Positions 6,829-19,283 of a stretch of 64,000 nucleotides of DNA are shown piece after piece (within the stretch, counting starts at the first letter, position 1; each line of letters opens with the position of its first letter). Below the pieces are notes generated by a model that was not told the origin of the DNA, made no database searches, and was given only the letters and a program-made list of their open reading frames with translations. This stretch comes from Streptomonospora litoralis. GTDB taxonomy: Bacteria; Actinomycetota; Actinomycetes; Streptosporangiales; Streptosporangiaceae. The position numbers and the translations under genes are program-made. The DNA lies in NCBI RefSeq assembly GCF_004323735.1, contig NZ_CP036455.1, forward strand, positions 1,297,101 to 1,361,100. The letters are read 5' to 3'.

Positions 6829-8898
6829 ATGGCAATGTCGGCAGGTTTCCCCGAGGGTGAGGAGCTGCCGGAACGCGTCGGCCCATACATGATCCGCCGC
6901 CGGATCGGCCAAGGCGGAATGGGCGTCGTGTACCAAGCCGTCGACCCCCGGCAGGACCGGCTCGTCGCGATCAAGGTGCTGCGTCCGGAGGTGGCCGGCG
7001 ACCACATCGCCCGTGCGCGGCTGGCCCGCGAGGTGGCCACCATGCAGCGGGTGCACAGCCCCAACGTCGCCGAGGTCGTCGACGCCGACACCGACGCCGA
7101 ACTCCCCTGGGTCGTCACCGAGTACATCCCCGGCCCCACCCTCGACTCCACGGTCACCGACCACGGTCCCCTGCGCGGCCGCGCACTGACCCGGTTCGTC
7201 TCGGGCATGGCGCGCGCGATCGACGACATCCACGCCGCCGACGTCATCCACCGCGACCTCAAGCCGGGCAACGTCATCATCTCCAACGGCGAGCCGATCG
7301 TCATCGACTTCGGCATCGCCCACGCCGTCGACGGCGCCAAGCTCACCCAGACCGGCACGTTCGTCGGCACACCCAGCTACCTCTCCCCGGAGGTCATCGA
7401 GGGCACCGACCTCGGTCCGTCCACCGATATCCACGCCTGGGGCGCCACAGTCGCCTTCGCCGCCACCGGGCACCCGCCCTACGGCTCCGGGGCCTTCGAG
7501 GTCATCTTCTTCCGCATCCTCAACGGCGAGATCGCCCTGGACGGCATGCCCGACGAGCTGAAGCCGCTGGTCCAGGCCGCGGTGTCCCGCGACATGGCCG
7601 CGCGCCCGACGGCCGCCCAGCTCGTCGCCCAGACCGGCCGGCTCAACCTCGACCTGCCGCTGAGCGAGGACCTCGCCTCCTACGTGGGCAGCGGCGCGAC
7701 CGGCAACCACACCGTCAACGCGCCCACCCCCGAACCGGCGCAGGACCGGTCGGAGAGGTCCGGGGAGCGATCCGGGCGCGGACAGAGCGGCGGCTGGGGC
7801 TCGGCGGCCGCAGGGGCGGCCGCGGGAGCGGGGGCCGGCGCCCTGGCGGGCTCGGCCTGGGGCGGCGAGTACGCCGGGGGCGAGCGCGGCGCCGACGCCG
7901 GAAGCACCATGGCCGCGGGCTCCGGCGGAGCCGACCAGACCCGGGTCGGCGGCGGCGCGGACCAGACCCGGGTCGCCGGCGGTGCCGACGACACCCGGGT
8001 CGTCGGCGGCGCGGATCAGACGCGGGTAGGCGGCGCCGAAGACACCCGAGTGCCGCGGGACGGCATGCTGGGCAGCTACGAGGCCGACACCCCGAGCGCG
8101 GGACCCGGTACCCAGTACTTCAACTCCACGCTGCGCCCGGAGGACTTCCGGGACATCCTCACCCCCGTCGAGGAGAGCCGGTCGCCCTCGCGCCGCCACG
8201 ACGACGGCGAGGGCGGCGGCATGTTCGACCGTGTCCGCCGCTCCGGAAGCGACCGCCTCAGCGACTACATCGACTCCGGCGACGACCACTACGGCGGCGG
8301 CTACTACGAGGAGCGCGAGTCGCGCCCGCTGCCGTGGCTGCTGCTGATCCCGGTGCTGGTGTTCCTCGCCGGCCTCTGCCTGGCGGCGCCGGTGCTGGGC
8401 CTGGTCGTGGGCCTGCTTACGGCGAGCATCCTGGGGGCGCTGGACACGGTCAAGAGCGAGCACGCCCGCCGGCTGCAGACGCGGGGGCCGCGCAGCTCCG
8501 ACAACATGGTCGTCGCGCTGAGCATGCCCTGGGCCGTGCTGCGCACACTGGGCCGCAACCTGGTCTACGGATTGGGATACCTGCTGGCCGGGATCGTGGT
8601 CGGCATCGTCGTCACCATGCTGACCGGGGACGGCACCAACACGCCGAACTTCGTCGGTTCCTACGCCTTCACCCTCGTCGTCGTACTGAGCTTCCTCGGC
8701 CCCAACGGCCGTCCCGCCGTGCGCCAGGCCCGCGCCGCCCTCGACGGCATCACCGTCCGCAGCCCCTACGTCTACTGGGGTGTGATCGTGGTCGTGGTGC
8801 TGCTGGCGCTGCTGGTCGCCTCCTACGGGATCGGCGCCGCGCCGTCGTGGTGGGGGATGGGCAGCGGCCCCTCGGGTTGGCCGGTCTTCGGCGGCTGA
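6829..8898 (+). CDS. Membrane-anchored Ser/Thr protein kinase (Hanks type)
   Basis: The 689-residue protein starts with a complete bacterial Ser/Thr kinase domain: GQGGMGVVY (about residue 28), VAIKVL with the ATP-binding Lys near 49, HRDLKPGN near 141, DFGIA and the activation-segment end GTPSYLSPE. A disordered Gly/Ala-rich linker follows. It contains five tandem units of the type ADQTRVGGG (about residues 368-408), whose Thr residues are possible phosphosites. The last 190 residues hold about four to five membrane helices instead of PASTA repeats. ATG 6829 is chosen; ATG 6835 is also possible. Its signal and targets are unknown. Confidence 0.92.
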   Translation: MAMSAGFPEGEELPERVGPYMIRRRIGQGGMGVVYQAVDPRQDRLVAIKVLRPEVAGDHIARARLAREVATMQRVHSPNVAEVVDADTDAELPWVVTEYIPGPTLDSTVTDHGPLRGRALTRFVSGMARAIDDIHAADVIHRDLKPGNVIISNGEPIVIDFGIAHAVDGAKLTQTGTFVGTPSYLSPEVIEGTDLGPSTDIHAWGATVAFAATGHPPYGSGAFEVIFFRILNGEIALDGMPDELKPLVQAAVSRDMAARPTAAQLVAQTGRLNLDLPLSEDLASYVGSGATGNHTVNAPTPEPAQDRSERSGERSGRGQSGGWGSAAAGAAAGAGAGALAGSAWGGEYAGGERGADAGSTMAAGSGGADQTRVGGGADQTRVAGGADDTRVVGGADQTRVGGAEDTRVPRDGMLGSYEADTPSAGPGTQYFNSTLRPEDFRDILTPVEESRSPSRRHDDGEGGGMFDRVRRSGSDRLSDYIDSGDDHYGGGYYEERESRPLPWLLLIPVLVFLAGLCLAAPVLGLVVGLLTASILGALDTVKSEHARRLQTRGPRSSDNMVVALSMPWAVLRTLGRNLVYGLGYLLAGIVVGIVVTMLTGDGTNTPNFVGSYAFTLVVVLSFLGPNGRPAVRQARAALDGITVRSPYVYWGVIVVVVLLALLVASYGIGAAPSWWGMGSGPSGWPVFGG

Positions 8899-9155
8899 CG
8901 CGCGTCGGCGTCCGCGGCCGCTTGCCGCCCACTCCACTCCGGCCGGTGGGGCGGGGGCGCGTTCGCCACGTGTGCTACTAGCCAGTAACATCGGGGTGTA
9001 ACAGCAGAATCCGCAGGCGGGAGGCGTGACGGGAACGCCACCCGCCACCCGATGGCAACAGTGCATCTGGCACCCTCAGGGGCCACGGGCGCGCCAGGCG
9101 TCCGCGCCGTCCGAGTGGGCGACGCATGGGAGTGCAGGGAGGTCGGCCACCGGCC

Positions 9156-9935
9156 ATGAATATTGTCGTATTGGTCAAGCAGGTCCCCGACACGGCGACC
9201 GAGCGCAAACTCTCGTCCGACGACAACACGCTGGACCGCGCGGCGTCGGACGGCGTCATCAACGAACTCGACGAGTACGCCATCGAGGAGGCGCTGCTCC
9301 TCAAGGAGAAGCACGGCGGCGAGGTCACCGTCCTGACGATGGGACCCGACCAGGCCACCGACTCCATCCGCAAGGCGCTGTCCATGGGAGCCGACAAGGC
9401 GGTCCACCTCGCCGACGACGCGCTGCACGGCTCCGACGCCCTGCAGACCGCCTACGCGCTGTCCAAGGCGCTGGGCGCGGTCGAGTTCGACGTCGTCGTG
9501 CTCGGCTCGGAGTCCACCGACGCCCGCACCGGCGTCGTGGGCGCCGCGCTGGCGGAGTACCTGGGCCTGCCGCAGCTCACGCTCGCCGGCAAGGTCGACG
9601 TCGACGGTCAGACCGTCCGCATCCAGCGCGCCACCGACTACGGCTACGACGTCGTCGAGGCGCAGCTGCCCGCGGTGGTCTCGGTCGTCGAGAAGATCAA
9701 CGAGCCGCGCTACCCCTCGTTCAAACTGATCATGCAGGCGAAGAAGAAGCCGGTGGAGAAGCTGTCCGTCGCCGACGCCGGCATCGAAGCGGAGAAGGTC
9801 GGCCTGGCCAACGCCGGCACCGCCACCGACGACTTCGCGCCGGCTCCGCCGCGGGCCGCGGGCACCGTCGTCAAGGACGAGGGCGACGGCGGCGCGAAGG
9901 CCGCGGAGTTCCTCGCCGAGAAGAAGTTCGTGTAG
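9156..9935 (+). CDS. etfB: Electron transfer flavoprotein beta subunit
   Basis: The 259-residue protein begins MNIVVLVKQVPDT, a hallmark of EtfB/FixA. It continues with ELDEYAIEEALLLKE, VTVLTMGPDQA and VVLGSESTDARTGVVGAALAEYL, which bind AMP and the alpha subunit. ATG 9156 is used rather than ATG 9126, because family proteins begin at this methionine. With EtfA, encoded 30 nt downstream, it passes electrons from acyl-CoA dehydrogenases to the respiratory chain. Confidence 0.95.
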   Translation: MNIVVLVKQVPDTATERKLSSDDNTLDRAASDGVINELDEYAIEEALLLKEKHGGEVTVLTMGPDQATDSIRKALSMGADKAVHLADDALHGSDALQTAYALSKALGAVEFDVVVLGSESTDARTGVVGAALAEYLGLPQLTLAGKVDVDGQTVRIQRATDYGYDVVEAQLPAVVSVVEKINEPRYPSFKLIMQAKKKPVEKLSVADAGIEAEKVGLANAGTATDDFAPAPPRAAGTVVKDEGDGGAKAAEFLAEKKFV

Positions 9936-9965
9936 GTCCGGCGGAGACGAAGGAAGGATTGACAG

Positions 9966-10910
9966 ATGGCTGAGGTCCTCGTCCTCGTCGACCACGTCGA
10001 CGGAGAGGTCAAGAAGGTCACCACCGAGCTGCTGACCGCCGCCCGCCGCATCGGCGAGCCCGCGGCCGTGTGGGTCGGTGGAGGCGCCGACGCCGGCAAG
10101 GCCAAGCTGGCCGAGTTCGGCGCGCAGAAGGTCTACACGGCTCCGGCCGAGCTCGACGACTACGTCGTGGCGCCCAAGGCCGAGCTGCTCGCGAAGCTGG
10201 CCGGCGAGAAGTCGGCCGCGGCCGTGCTCGTCTCGGCGACTCCGGAGAACAAGGAGATCGCCGGGCGGACCGCGGTGAAGCTCGGTTCGGGTGTGCTGAC
10301 CGATGTGGTCGACGTCACCGGCGAGCTGGTCGCCGAGCACAGCATCTTCGGCGGAGCCGTCGTGACCCACGCCCGCGTGCAGTCGGGTGTGCCGGTCGTG
10401 GCGGTGCGCCCCAACTCCGTGCCGGCCGAGCCTGCCGAGGGCGCCGCCGAGCAGGAGGAGGTGTCGGTCGAGCTGTCCGCGGCCGCCACCGGCGCCAAGG
10501 TCGTCGAGCGCGTCGTGCAGGAGAAGGGCGCGCGCCCGGAGCTGACCGAGGCCGCGATCGTCGTCTCCGGTGGCCGGGGTGTGGGCTCCGACGACTTCTC
10601 CGTCGTCGAGGCGCTGGCCGACTCGCTGGACGCCGCCGTCGGCGCCTCCCGCGCGGCCGTGGACTCCGGCTGGTACCCCAACCAGTTCCAGGTCGGCCAG
10701 ACGGGCAAGACGGTCAGTCCCAACCTCTACGTCGCCCTGGGCATCTCCGGCGCGATCCAGCACCGGGCCGGTATGCAGACGTCGAAGAACATCCTCGCGG
10801 TCAACAAGGACCCCGAGGCGCCGATCTTCGAGCTGGCGGACTTCGGAGTCGTCGGCGACCTGCACACGGTTGCGCCGCAGCTGACCGAGGAGGTCACCAA
10901 GCGCAAGTAG
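9966..10910 (+). CDS. etfA: Electron transfer flavoprotein alpha subunit
   Basis: The 314-residue protein begins [17 protein letters not shown]. It carries the C-terminal FAD-binding domain with [43 protein letters not shown] and [20 protein letters not shown]. The FAD contacts typical of EtfA/FixB are all present. The RBS GAAGGA precedes ATG by a normal gap. It forms a two-gene operon with etfB. Confidence 0.95.
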   Translation: MAEVLVLVDHVDGEVKKVTTELLTAARRIGEPAAVWVGGGADAGKAKLAEFGAQKVYTAPAELDDYVVAPKAELLAKLAGEKSAAAVLVSATPENKEIAGRTAVKLGSGVLTDVVDVTGELVAEHSIFGGAVVTHARVQSGVPVVAVRPNSVPAEPAEGAAEQEEVSVELSAAATGAKVVERVVQEKGARPELTEAAIVVSGGRGVGSDDFSVVEALADSLDAAVGASRAAVDSGWYPNQFQVGQTGKTVSPNLYVALGISGAIQHRAGMQTSKNILAVNKDPEAPIFELADFGVVGDLHTVAPQLTEEVTKRK

Positions 10911-10944
10911 GTGCGGGCCGGTCCCTGCAGGGGCGGTGTGCACC

Positions 10945-10969
10945 GGCCCCGGGCGCGGCGCCCGGGGCC
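10945..10969. terminator. Hairpin after etfA
   Basis: Arms GGCCCCGGGCG (10945-10955) and CGCCCGGGGCC (10959-10969) pair perfectly with a 3-nt loop, 35 nt past the etfA stop. There is no T-run, as is common for actinobacterial terminators. Confidence 0.55.
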
Positions 10970-11079
10970 GCCCGCGCCGGTCGCGCCGAGCGGTCCGCGC
11001 CCGTGCCGCGCCGCCCATGGTCGCACAGGCCGGGGCACGGGGCGGCGGCGTGCTGCGCCGCCGTATCCTTGAAGGCGCC

Positions 11080-12255
11080 ATGGTGTACCTGGATCACGCC
11101 GCCACGACCGCCGTCCGGCCCGAGGCCGTCGCGGACATGACCGAGGAGTTCGGCCTCCTCGGAAACGCCTCATCCCTGCACGGCGCCGGCCGCCGGTCCC
11201 GCCGCACCGTCGAGGAGGCGCGCGAGGAGATCGCGGCTGCGCTCGGCTGCACCCCCAACGAGGTCGTCTTCACCGGCGGGGGCACCGAGGCCGACAACCT
11301 CGCCCTCAAGGGCCTGTACTGGGCGCGCAACCAGGCCGATCCCGCGCGCAACCGGGTCCTCGTCAGCGCGGTCGAGCACCATGCCGTGCTCGACCCGGTT
11401 CGCTGGCTGGCCGACCACCAGGGCGCGGTGTGCGAGGAGCTGCCCGTCGACTCCGCGGGCCGGGTCTCGCCCGGCGACCTGCGGGCCGCCGTCGAGCGCG
11501 ACCCCGGCGACGTCGCCGTGATCTCGGTCATGTGGGCCAACAACGAGATCGGCACCCTGCAACCGGTGTCCGAGCTGGCCGCGGTGGCCCGCGAGTACGG
11601 CATCCCCTTCCACACCGACGCGGTGCAGGCGGTCGGCGTCGAGCCCGTCGATTTCGCCGCCAGCGGGGTGTCGGCGCTGACGCTGAGCGGACACAAACTC
11701 GGCGGACCGGTAGGCGCGGGGGCGCTGCTGCTGGCCCGCGGCACCGATCCCGTGCCGGTGCTGCACGGCGGCGGCCAGGAGCGCGACGTCCGCTCCGGCA
11801 CCCTGATGACGCCGCTGCTGCGCGGCTTCGCGACGGCCGTGCGCCTGGCCGTCGCGGAGCGCCCGGGGCACGCGGCCGAGCTCGCCGCACTGCGCGACGA
11901 CCTGGTCGCGGCGGTGCGCGAGCGCGTGCCCGATGCGGTGCTCAACGGCGATCCGCTGCGGCGGCTGCCCGGCAACGCCCACCTGTCCTTCCCCGGCTGC
12001 GAGGGCGATGCGCTGCTGATGCTGCTGGACGCACACGGCATCGAGTGCTCGACCGGGTCGGCCTGCTCCTCGGGGGTGTCCCAGGCCAGCCACGTGCTGC
12101 TGGCCATGGGCGCCGATGCCGAGACCGCGCGCAGCTCGCTGCGGTTCTCGCTGGGCCGCGGTTCCACCCGCGCCGACGTCGAGGCGCTCGCGGCCGCCAT
12201 CGGCCCCGCGGTCGAACGCGCCCGGGCCGCCCGCCGCAAGCGCCGCGCGGCTTGA
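11080..12255 (+). CDS. Cysteine desulfurase (IscS/NifS family)
   Basis: The 391-residue PLP enzyme starts [16 protein letters not shown], the normal family N-terminus. It has [31 protein letters not shown], the PLP-binding Lys in [13 protein letters not shown], and the catalytic Cys loop [12 protein letters not shown]. It removes sulfur from cysteine as a persulfide for thiolation or Fe-S assembly. mnmA follows on the same strand about 1.5 kb away, with one opposing gene between, which supports a role in tRNA 2-thiouridine formation. A -10-like TATCCT sits 10 nt before ATG 11080, suggesting a very short leader. Confidence 0.93.
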   Translation: MVYLDHAATTAVRPEAVADMTEEFGLLGNASSLHGAGRRSRRTVEEAREEIAAALGCTPNEVVFTGGGTEADNLALKGLYWARNQADPARNRVLVSAVEHHAVLDPVRWLADHQGAVCEELPVDSAGRVSPGDLRAAVERDPGDVAVISVMWANNEIGTLQPVSELAAVAREYGIPFHTDAVQAVGVEPVDFAASGVSALTLSGHKLGGPVGAGALLLARGTDPVPVLHGGGQERDVRSGTLMTPLLRGFATAVRLAVAERPGHAAELAALRDDLVAAVRERVPDAVLNGDPLRRLPGNAHLSFPGCEGDALLMLLDAHGIECSTGSACSSGVSQASHVLLAMGADAETARSSLRFSLGRGSTRADVEALAAAIGPAVERARAARRKRRAA

Positions 12256-12473
12256 GGGCTGTTCGGCAAGGGTCGGGCGAAACCGCCCGCAGCCGCGCCC
12301 GTGCCCGCGCCGGATCGCGGGCGCCGGCGCTGCCGCCCGCGTGCGGCCCCGTCCGGTTTTTGCTCCGGCAGACTTACCAGGCCCGACGGCGCCCGACAAC
12401 GCCCGACAGCGCCGCACAGCCGATCCGGGCCGCCCTGCCCCGCGACCGGCGCCCGGCGGAGTCGTGAGCCGTC

Positions 12474-13664
12474 TCAGCCGCCCAGCTGGCGCCGGATCGG
12501 CCGCTTGAGCTGCTCGATGTACTGCCAGTCGGGGTCGAGCCGGGTCTGCACGGCGGGCTGCCCCTCGCTCCAGTCGCGCAGCGCCGCCTCGAAGTCGCCG
12601 AGCACACCGGAGTCGGGGTCGAGGTAAAAGTAGAACTGGCGCTGCCCGCCGACGGTCTGCTGGGCCAGCAGCGCGCCGTTGTCGCCGAGCAGGGTGCGCA
12701 GGCCCGCGGCGAACTCCTCCAGCGCGGTGGCGGAGGGCTCGGTCGGCAGCCGGTCGTCGTCGCTGTTGGAATAAGGCAGCGAGACGTGCACGTAGAGGGT
12801 CAGCGCGGGGAAGTCGCGGCGGTGCAGCGGGTGGCGCACGGTGATCTCGACGATTCCGCGCAGCGGCAAGCGGCCCTGCAGCGTCACCCAGCCGCCGCTG
12901 CCCATGGCTTGGGCGAGCTGCTCGACCACCGAGGGCATGGACGTGGGCGGCAGCGGGTCCAAGGGCTTCTCCACCAGCGGGTCGACCTTGGAGATCCAGC
13001 GAACGTAGTCGTCCTCACCCAGGGCGAGCATCACCACGTGCTCACAGACGCCGCTGCGGGTCTCCTCGGCCAGGAACATGAAGTCGGGGTGGTAGACACC
13101 GACCTCCATGCTGTTGTGCTGCTGGTCCACGCGCATGGCCACCGTGCAGTGGGAGAGGTCCAGTTCGTGGCCGTGCCACTCGACCGCTTTGCCCAGCCGG
13201 TCGTGGTCGCGGGGGATGGCCGGGTAGAACCGCCATCCGGACTCCGCAGGGGCCGCGCGCGCCCAGCGCTCGGTGAGGACCCGCGCCCGGTCGTCCGCTC
13301 CGGCGGTGAGGGTCAGCGCGTAGTCGCCGCCGCCTTCCAGCGAGGCCAGGGGGTCGTCGAGCGCGGCCATGCGCTCCAGCAGCCTGCCGGGATCGCTCTC
13401 CTCGTCGAGCCCGAGGTCGCCCGCGTCCCCGAGGCCGCCGCCGGTGCCCTGCGGCGCCGTACCGAGCTCCCAGGTCGCCTCCGGATGGATGCGCCGGACT
13501 GCTTCGGTCAGCCGCTCGGCGACGTCATCGGGCGGCGGCTCGCCGCTGTCGACGGAGGACGCCAGGGCCGTCCGGAACTCGGGCCACTGGTTCCAGAACC
13601 CCTCCACTGCGGCGGCGGAGTCGGACTGCTCGGATCGGCGGCGACGGAACAAAGCCATGCTCAT
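12474..13664 (-). CDS. DUF695-like protein of unknown function
   Basis: The 396-residue protein is encoded against its neighbours, between the cysteine desulfurase gene and mnmA. It begins [13 protein letters not shown]. The C-terminal part, near [15 protein letters not shown] and the following [10 protein letters not shown], resembles DUF695. The middle has duplicated beta-rich stretches. No catalytic motif or signal peptide is visible, so it is probably cytoplasmic. ATG 13664 and ATG 13658 are both possible starts; neither has a good RBS. The family name is my best reading and no function is claimed. Confidence 0.7.
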   Translation of the reverse strand: MSMALFRRRRSEQSDSAAAVEGFWNQWPEFRTALASSVDSGEPPPDDVAERLTEAVRRIHPEATWELGTAPQGTGGGLGDAGDLGLDEESDPGRLLERMAALDDPLASLEGGGDYALTLTAGADDRARVLTERWARAAPAESGWRFYPAIPRDHDRLGKAVEWHGHELDLSHCTVAMRVDQQHNSMEVGVYHPDFMFLAEETRSGVCEHVVMLALGEDDYVRWISKVDPLVEKPLDPLPPTSMPSVVEQLAQAMGSGGWVTLQGRLPLRGIVEITVRHPLHRRDFPALTLYVHVSLPYSNSDDDRLPTEPSATALEEFAAGLRTLLGDNGALLAQQTVGGQRQFYFYLDPDSGVLGDFEAALRDWSEGQPAVQTRLDPDWQYIEQLKRPIRRQLGG

Positions 13665-13794
13665 GATTTTCGCAGAACCCGGCGGTACACGCGCCACGCG
13701 GCGGCCGGGTTCGGGGCCCGCCGACCAGGCGCCCTGCGCCGGCACGGAACCGGGTCGAGACGGGGTCGCGCGGGCGCATACTCTGGGAGGCGCT

Positions 13795-14880
13795 ATGACT
13801 TTGCGTGTACTGGCCGCCATGTCCGGCGGCGTCGACTCCGCCGTCGCCGCGGCCAGGGCCGCCGAGGCCGGCCACGACGTCACCGGCGTGCACCTGGCCC
13901 TCTCGAAGAACCCGCAGTCCTACCGCACCGGCGCACGCGGCTGCTGCACGGCCGAGGACTCCCGCGACGCGCGGCGCGCGGCCGACGTGATCGGCCTCCC
14001 GTTCTACGTGTGGGACATGGCCGAGGAGTTCGACCGCGACGTGGTGCAGGACTTCGTCTCCGAATACGCCGCGGGCCGCACGCCCAACCCGTGCCTGCGC
14101 TGCAACGAGAAGATCAAGTTCGAGGCGGTGCTGGACCGCGCGATCGCGCTGGGCTTCGACGCCGTGTGCACCGGCCACCACGTGCGCAAGACCGACGGCC
14201 GGCTGCGGCGCAGCGTCGACGCGGACAAGGACCAGTCCTACGTGCTGGGGGTGCTCGACCGCGAGCAGGTGGCGCACGCCATGTTCCCGCTGGGCGACTG
14301 CACCAAGGACGAGGTCCGCGCCGAGGCCGACCGCCGCGGGCTGGCGGTGGCCGATAAGCCCGACAGCCACGACATCTGCTTCATCGCCGACGGCGATACC
14401 GCCGGCTTCCTGAACGGTCGGCTGGGCGACGAGCCGGGGCCCATCAAGGACGAGGCGGGTGAGGTCCTGGGCACGCACCAGGGCGCCCACTCCTTCACGG
14501 TCGGGCAGCGCAAGGGCCTCAACCTCGGGGGCGCGGCGAAGCGGCGCTACGTGCTTTCCATCGAGCCCGTGGAGAACACGGTCACCGTCGGCCCCCGCGA
14601 GTCGCTGCAGGTCGACGAGATCACCGCCGAGCGCCCGGTGTGGAGCGGCGGCGAGCCCTTCGCCGACCCCACGGCCTGCACGGTGCAGCTGCGCGCGCAC
14701 GGTGAGGTTTACGGCTGCACGGCGGTGCAGCGCGACGGCGAGCTGCTGATCCGGCTGGACGAGCCCGCGACGGGCGTCGCCGCCGGCCAGGCGGCGGTGC
14801 TCTACGACGGCGACATCGTCCTGGGGTCGGGCACCATCGGCGCCACCTCGCGCAGCGGCGAGCCGGCGCCGACCGGCTGA
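13795..14880 (+). CDS. mnmA: tRNA-specific 2-thiouridylase
   Basis: The 361-residue protein has the ATP-pyrophosphatase P-loop [13 protein letters not shown] at the N-terminus and the nucleophilic Cys in [17 protein letters not shown] 13795 follows GGGAGG. The second catalytic Cys lies in [12 protein letters not shown], and the KGL region [14 protein letters not shown] contacts tRNA. It makes s2U34 in tRNAs for Lys, Glu and Gln, taking sulfur from a cysteine desulfurase such as the one encoded at 11080-12255. Confidence 0.96.
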   Translation: MTLRVLAAMSGGVDSAVAAARAAEAGHDVTGVHLALSKNPQSYRTGARGCCTAEDSRDARRAADVIGLPFYVWDMAEEFDRDVVQDFVSEYAAGRTPNPCLRCNEKIKFEAVLDRAIALGFDAVCTGHHVRKTDGRLRRSVDADKDQSYVLGVLDREQVAHAMFPLGDCTKDEVRAEADRRGLAVADKPDSHDICFIADGDTAGFLNGRLGDEPGPIKDEAGEVLGTHQGAHSFTVGQRKGLNLGGAAKRRYVLSIEPVENTVTVGPRESLQVDEITAERPVWSGGEPFADPTACTVQLRAHGEVYGCTAVQRDGELLIRLDEPATGVAAGQAAVLYDGDIVLGSGTIGATSRSGEPAPTG

Positions 14881-14945
14881 CCGGCGGCTCTGCCTGTGCG
14901 GCGGTCGCATCGACCACATTCGCATCGGCGGCCTGTCACAGGAAC

Positions 14946-14964
14946 TTAGGTTAGGCATAGCATA
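14946..14964 (+). promoter_or_regulatory. Candidate iron box (DmdR/IdeR type)
   Basis: The sequence TTAGGTTAGGCATAGCATA agrees with the IdeR/DmdR consensus TTAGGTTAGGCTAACCTAA at 14 of 19 positions, with the left 11 identical. It lies 36 nt before the VTT-domain gene, where a repressor could block transcription. The right half is poor, so binding is uncertain. Confidence 0.35.
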
Positions 14965-14999
14965 GTTCCGCGACGGCACGGCGAGTGCGGAGGAATGCG

Positions 15000-15536
15000 A
15001 TGGAGTACGGGTTCCTGGAGGGCCGGCCCTTCTGGATCGTCTACGCCGCGCTGTTCGCCATCGCCTTCGCCCGCACCCAGACCATCTACTGGATCGGCCG
15101 CGGTGTCGGCGCGGGTCTGCACCGCTCCCGGCTAGCCGAGCGCATCGGCGACCGGATCGCCCGCGCCGAGCGGCTGATCAACCGATTCGGCCCGCCCGTG
15201 GTCACCGTCTCGTACGCGACCGTGGGCGTGCAGTCGGCCATCCACCTCGCGGCGGGCGCCATGCGGATGGCCTTCTGGCGCTACCTGGTGGCGATGCTGC
15301 CCGGGTGCGCCGGGTGGGCTGCGATCTACAGCCTCGGCGGACTCGCGGTGATCTCCGTTTGGTGGGAGCTGTTCCTGCGCTCCCCCTACCTGGCCGCGGG
15401 TGCCGCCGTGCTCGTCCTGGCCGCGGCGGCGGGCGCCGCCGTCCTGATCCGGCGGCGCAGGCGAGCCGCCGCGGACACGTCGCCCGCGGTGGGCTCCGAC
15501 GAGCCCGAGCAGACCGAGGACTCCCGGACCCGCTGA
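15000..15536 (+). CDS. VTT-domain (DedA/SNARE-associated-like) membrane protein
   Basis: The 178-residue protein starts at ATG 15000 after GCGGAGGA. It contains the VTT-domain features: an amphipathic stretch IGDRIARAERLINRFGPPVVTVSYATVGVQSAIHLAAGAMRM, then FWRYLVAMLPGCAGWAAIYSLGG and a final helix followed by RRRRRA. DedA-like proteins flip or transport lipids, undecaprenyl phosphate being the best-known cargo. The protein is shorter than classical DedA. The possible iron box upstream hints at iron-dependent expression, unproven. Confidence 0.75.
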   Translation: MEYGFLEGRPFWIVYAALFAIAFARTQTIYWIGRGVGAGLHRSRLAERIGDRIARAERLINRFGPPVVTVSYATVGVQSAIHLAAGAMRMAFWRYLVAMLPGCAGWAAIYSLGGLAVISVWWELFLRSPYLAAGAAVLVLAAAAGAAVLIRRRRRAAADTSPAVGSDEPEQTEDSRTR

Positions 15537-15697
15537 GCCGTCCTGCCACCGGGCGGGTGACAGGTCTCTTGACCGAAAAGCGGCATCAACGGCGGGTGGA
15601 TCCTCCCGCCCGCGCCGTCCGCCGCTTCTCTTCCAGACCACCCGCCACCCGGCAGATCACAACGATCCGCGCCGTCGACTGCCCTAACCTTGGGGCT

Positions 15698-16717
15698 GTG
15701 AAGCAACAGCGATACCCCTGGCCAGAGGCGAGTTACACCGGAGTCGGCTCCTTTCCGGGCACCGATGCCGACGAGGCGGTGCGGACGGTGTTCGGGGAGC
15801 TTCCCGAGCTGCCGCACCTGCCTGAACTTCCCGAGCGCGGCGCCGGCGCCGACATGATCGGGCGTAGCGGCGGGCTGCTGGCGGACCTGCCGCTGGAGTT
15901 GCACGCGGGCGGGTGGCGCGCCGCCCGGCGGCCCGGCCGCGACGTCGAGCGGGCCCGCAGCTTCCTCGCCCGCGACCTGGACGCGCTGGAGGAGCATTCG
16001 CAGGGCTTCTCGGGCACGCTGAAGGTGCAGGTCGCGGGGCCGTGGACGCTGGCGGCCTCGGTCGAGTTGCGCTCCGGTGAGAAGCTGCTCGCCGACCCCG
16101 GGGCCGTGGCCGACCTGTCCGCCTCGCACATCGAGGGTGTGCTCGCCCACGCCGCCGAGGTCCGCAAGCGCGTGCCGGGAGCCCGGCTGCTCGTGCAGGT
16201 CGACGAACCGACGCTGCCCGCGGTGCTCGCCGGCGCCGTGCCCACCGCGAGCGGGTACGGGCGGCTGCCCGCGCCCGACCGCGTCACCGTCGAGGCGCGG
16301 CTGCGCGAGTTGTTCGGCGCGCTGGCCGACGCCTCCGCCGTGCCCATGGCGCACTGCTGCGCACCCGAACTCCCACTGGACCTGCTGCAGCGCTCGGGAG
16401 CCCGCGCGATCAGCCTGGACGCGACCCGCATCGGCCGCGCGCTGGACGAGCAGATCGGCACCGCCGTCGAGAGCGGAGTCGGCGTTTTCGCCGGTCTCGT
16501 GGCGAGTACAGGCGGTGTTCTGTCGGACCCTGCCGATAACGTCGGTCCTGTACGTGAACTGTGGCATCGCATCGGCTTCGCCCCCGAGCAGCTCGCCCGC
16601 ACCGTGGTCGTCACGCCCACGTGCGGGCTGGGGCGGGCCGCGCCCGACCACGCTCGCGCGGCGCTCAGCGCGTGCCGCCAGGCGGCGCGGGTGCTGCACG
16701 ACGAACCGCAGCGGTAG
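15698..16717 (+). CDS. MetE-like protein (vitamin B12-independent methionine synthase family)
   Basis: The 339-residue protein covers only a UROD/MetE-like barrel, about half the length of full MetE. Visible segments are GVGSFPGTDADEAVR, KVQVAGPWTLAASVELRSGEKLL, VQVDEPTLPAVLAG and the metal-site-like MAHCCAPELP. Actinobacteria commonly keep this short paralogue between mnmA and ligA; its substrate is not settled. GTG 15698 follows TAACCT by exactly 7 nt, the geometry of a leaderless transcript. The 18-nt gap to ligA suggests co-transcription. Confidence 0.82.
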   Translation: MKQQRYPWPEASYTGVGSFPGTDADEAVRTVFGELPELPHLPELPERGAGADMIGRSGGLLADLPLELHAGGWRAARRPGRDVERARSFLARDLDALEEHSQGFSGTLKVQVAGPWTLAASVELRSGEKLLADPGAVADLSASHIEGVLAHAAEVRKRVPGARLLVQVDEPTLPAVLAGAVPTASGYGRLPAPDRVTVEARLRELFGALADASAVPMAHCCAPELPLDLLQRSGARAISLDATRIGRALDEQIGTAVESGVGVFAGLVASTGGVLSDPADNVGPVRELWHRIGFAPEQLARTVVVTPTCGLGRAAPDHARAALSACRQAARVLHDEPQR

Positions 16718-18919
<2,202 letters not shown>

Positions 18920-19283
18920 GGGTGCTCAGCGCCTTCGGGTGATAGTCGCGACATCACCGCAGGACAGGGTCGTCCGCGCAGGCAGTGGCATCTACGATGT
19001 GCAGTCATTAGGCTACTTGTCGCAGCATTTCAGGTCGAATCGGGTGATCATCCCAGGCGTAGCCTGATTCACCGAAAGTTCCCGATCGGCGACAGCTGGT
19101 TATTCAGCGTCGTAAGCTGAAATCGGAACCGATCGGGTGTACCTGCTGATTGCAGACGCTGCGACCGTTCCGGTCATGGGGGGACCGGGCGGTGCACAAG
19201 GTGACAGGTTTTGTTCGAAAGCCCCGGCGCCGCGGGGGGAGTAAACACGGCGCCGGGCACCATGAATCCCCCAGAGGACGTCT
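18920..19283 (+). promoter_or_regulatory. Structured intergenic leader before the GGDEF-EAL gene
   Basis: The 364-nt gap has no gene. It contains the inverted repeat CCCGATCGG (19081-19089) and CCGATCGGG (19129-19137), with an inner CAGCT/AGCTG pair. It also has a GC-rich hairpin (CCCGGCGCC with GGCGCCGGG, about 19223-19258) shortly before the ribosome site GAGG. It looks like a folded 5' leader, but it does not match the c-di-GMP-I riboswitch strings I know. Confidence 0.4.

Noticed and set aside
7930-8052. Tandem DNA repeat that could suggest a CRISPR array
   Set aside because: It is in frame within the kinase gene, units are about 24-27 nt without unique spacers, and it encodes the TRV repeats.
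19081-19283. Cyclic-di-GMP riboswitch before the GGDEF-EAL gene
   Set aside because: The region folds, but the conserved GEMM strings (such as CACGCACAGGGCAAACC and GACGCAAAGCC types) are not present.
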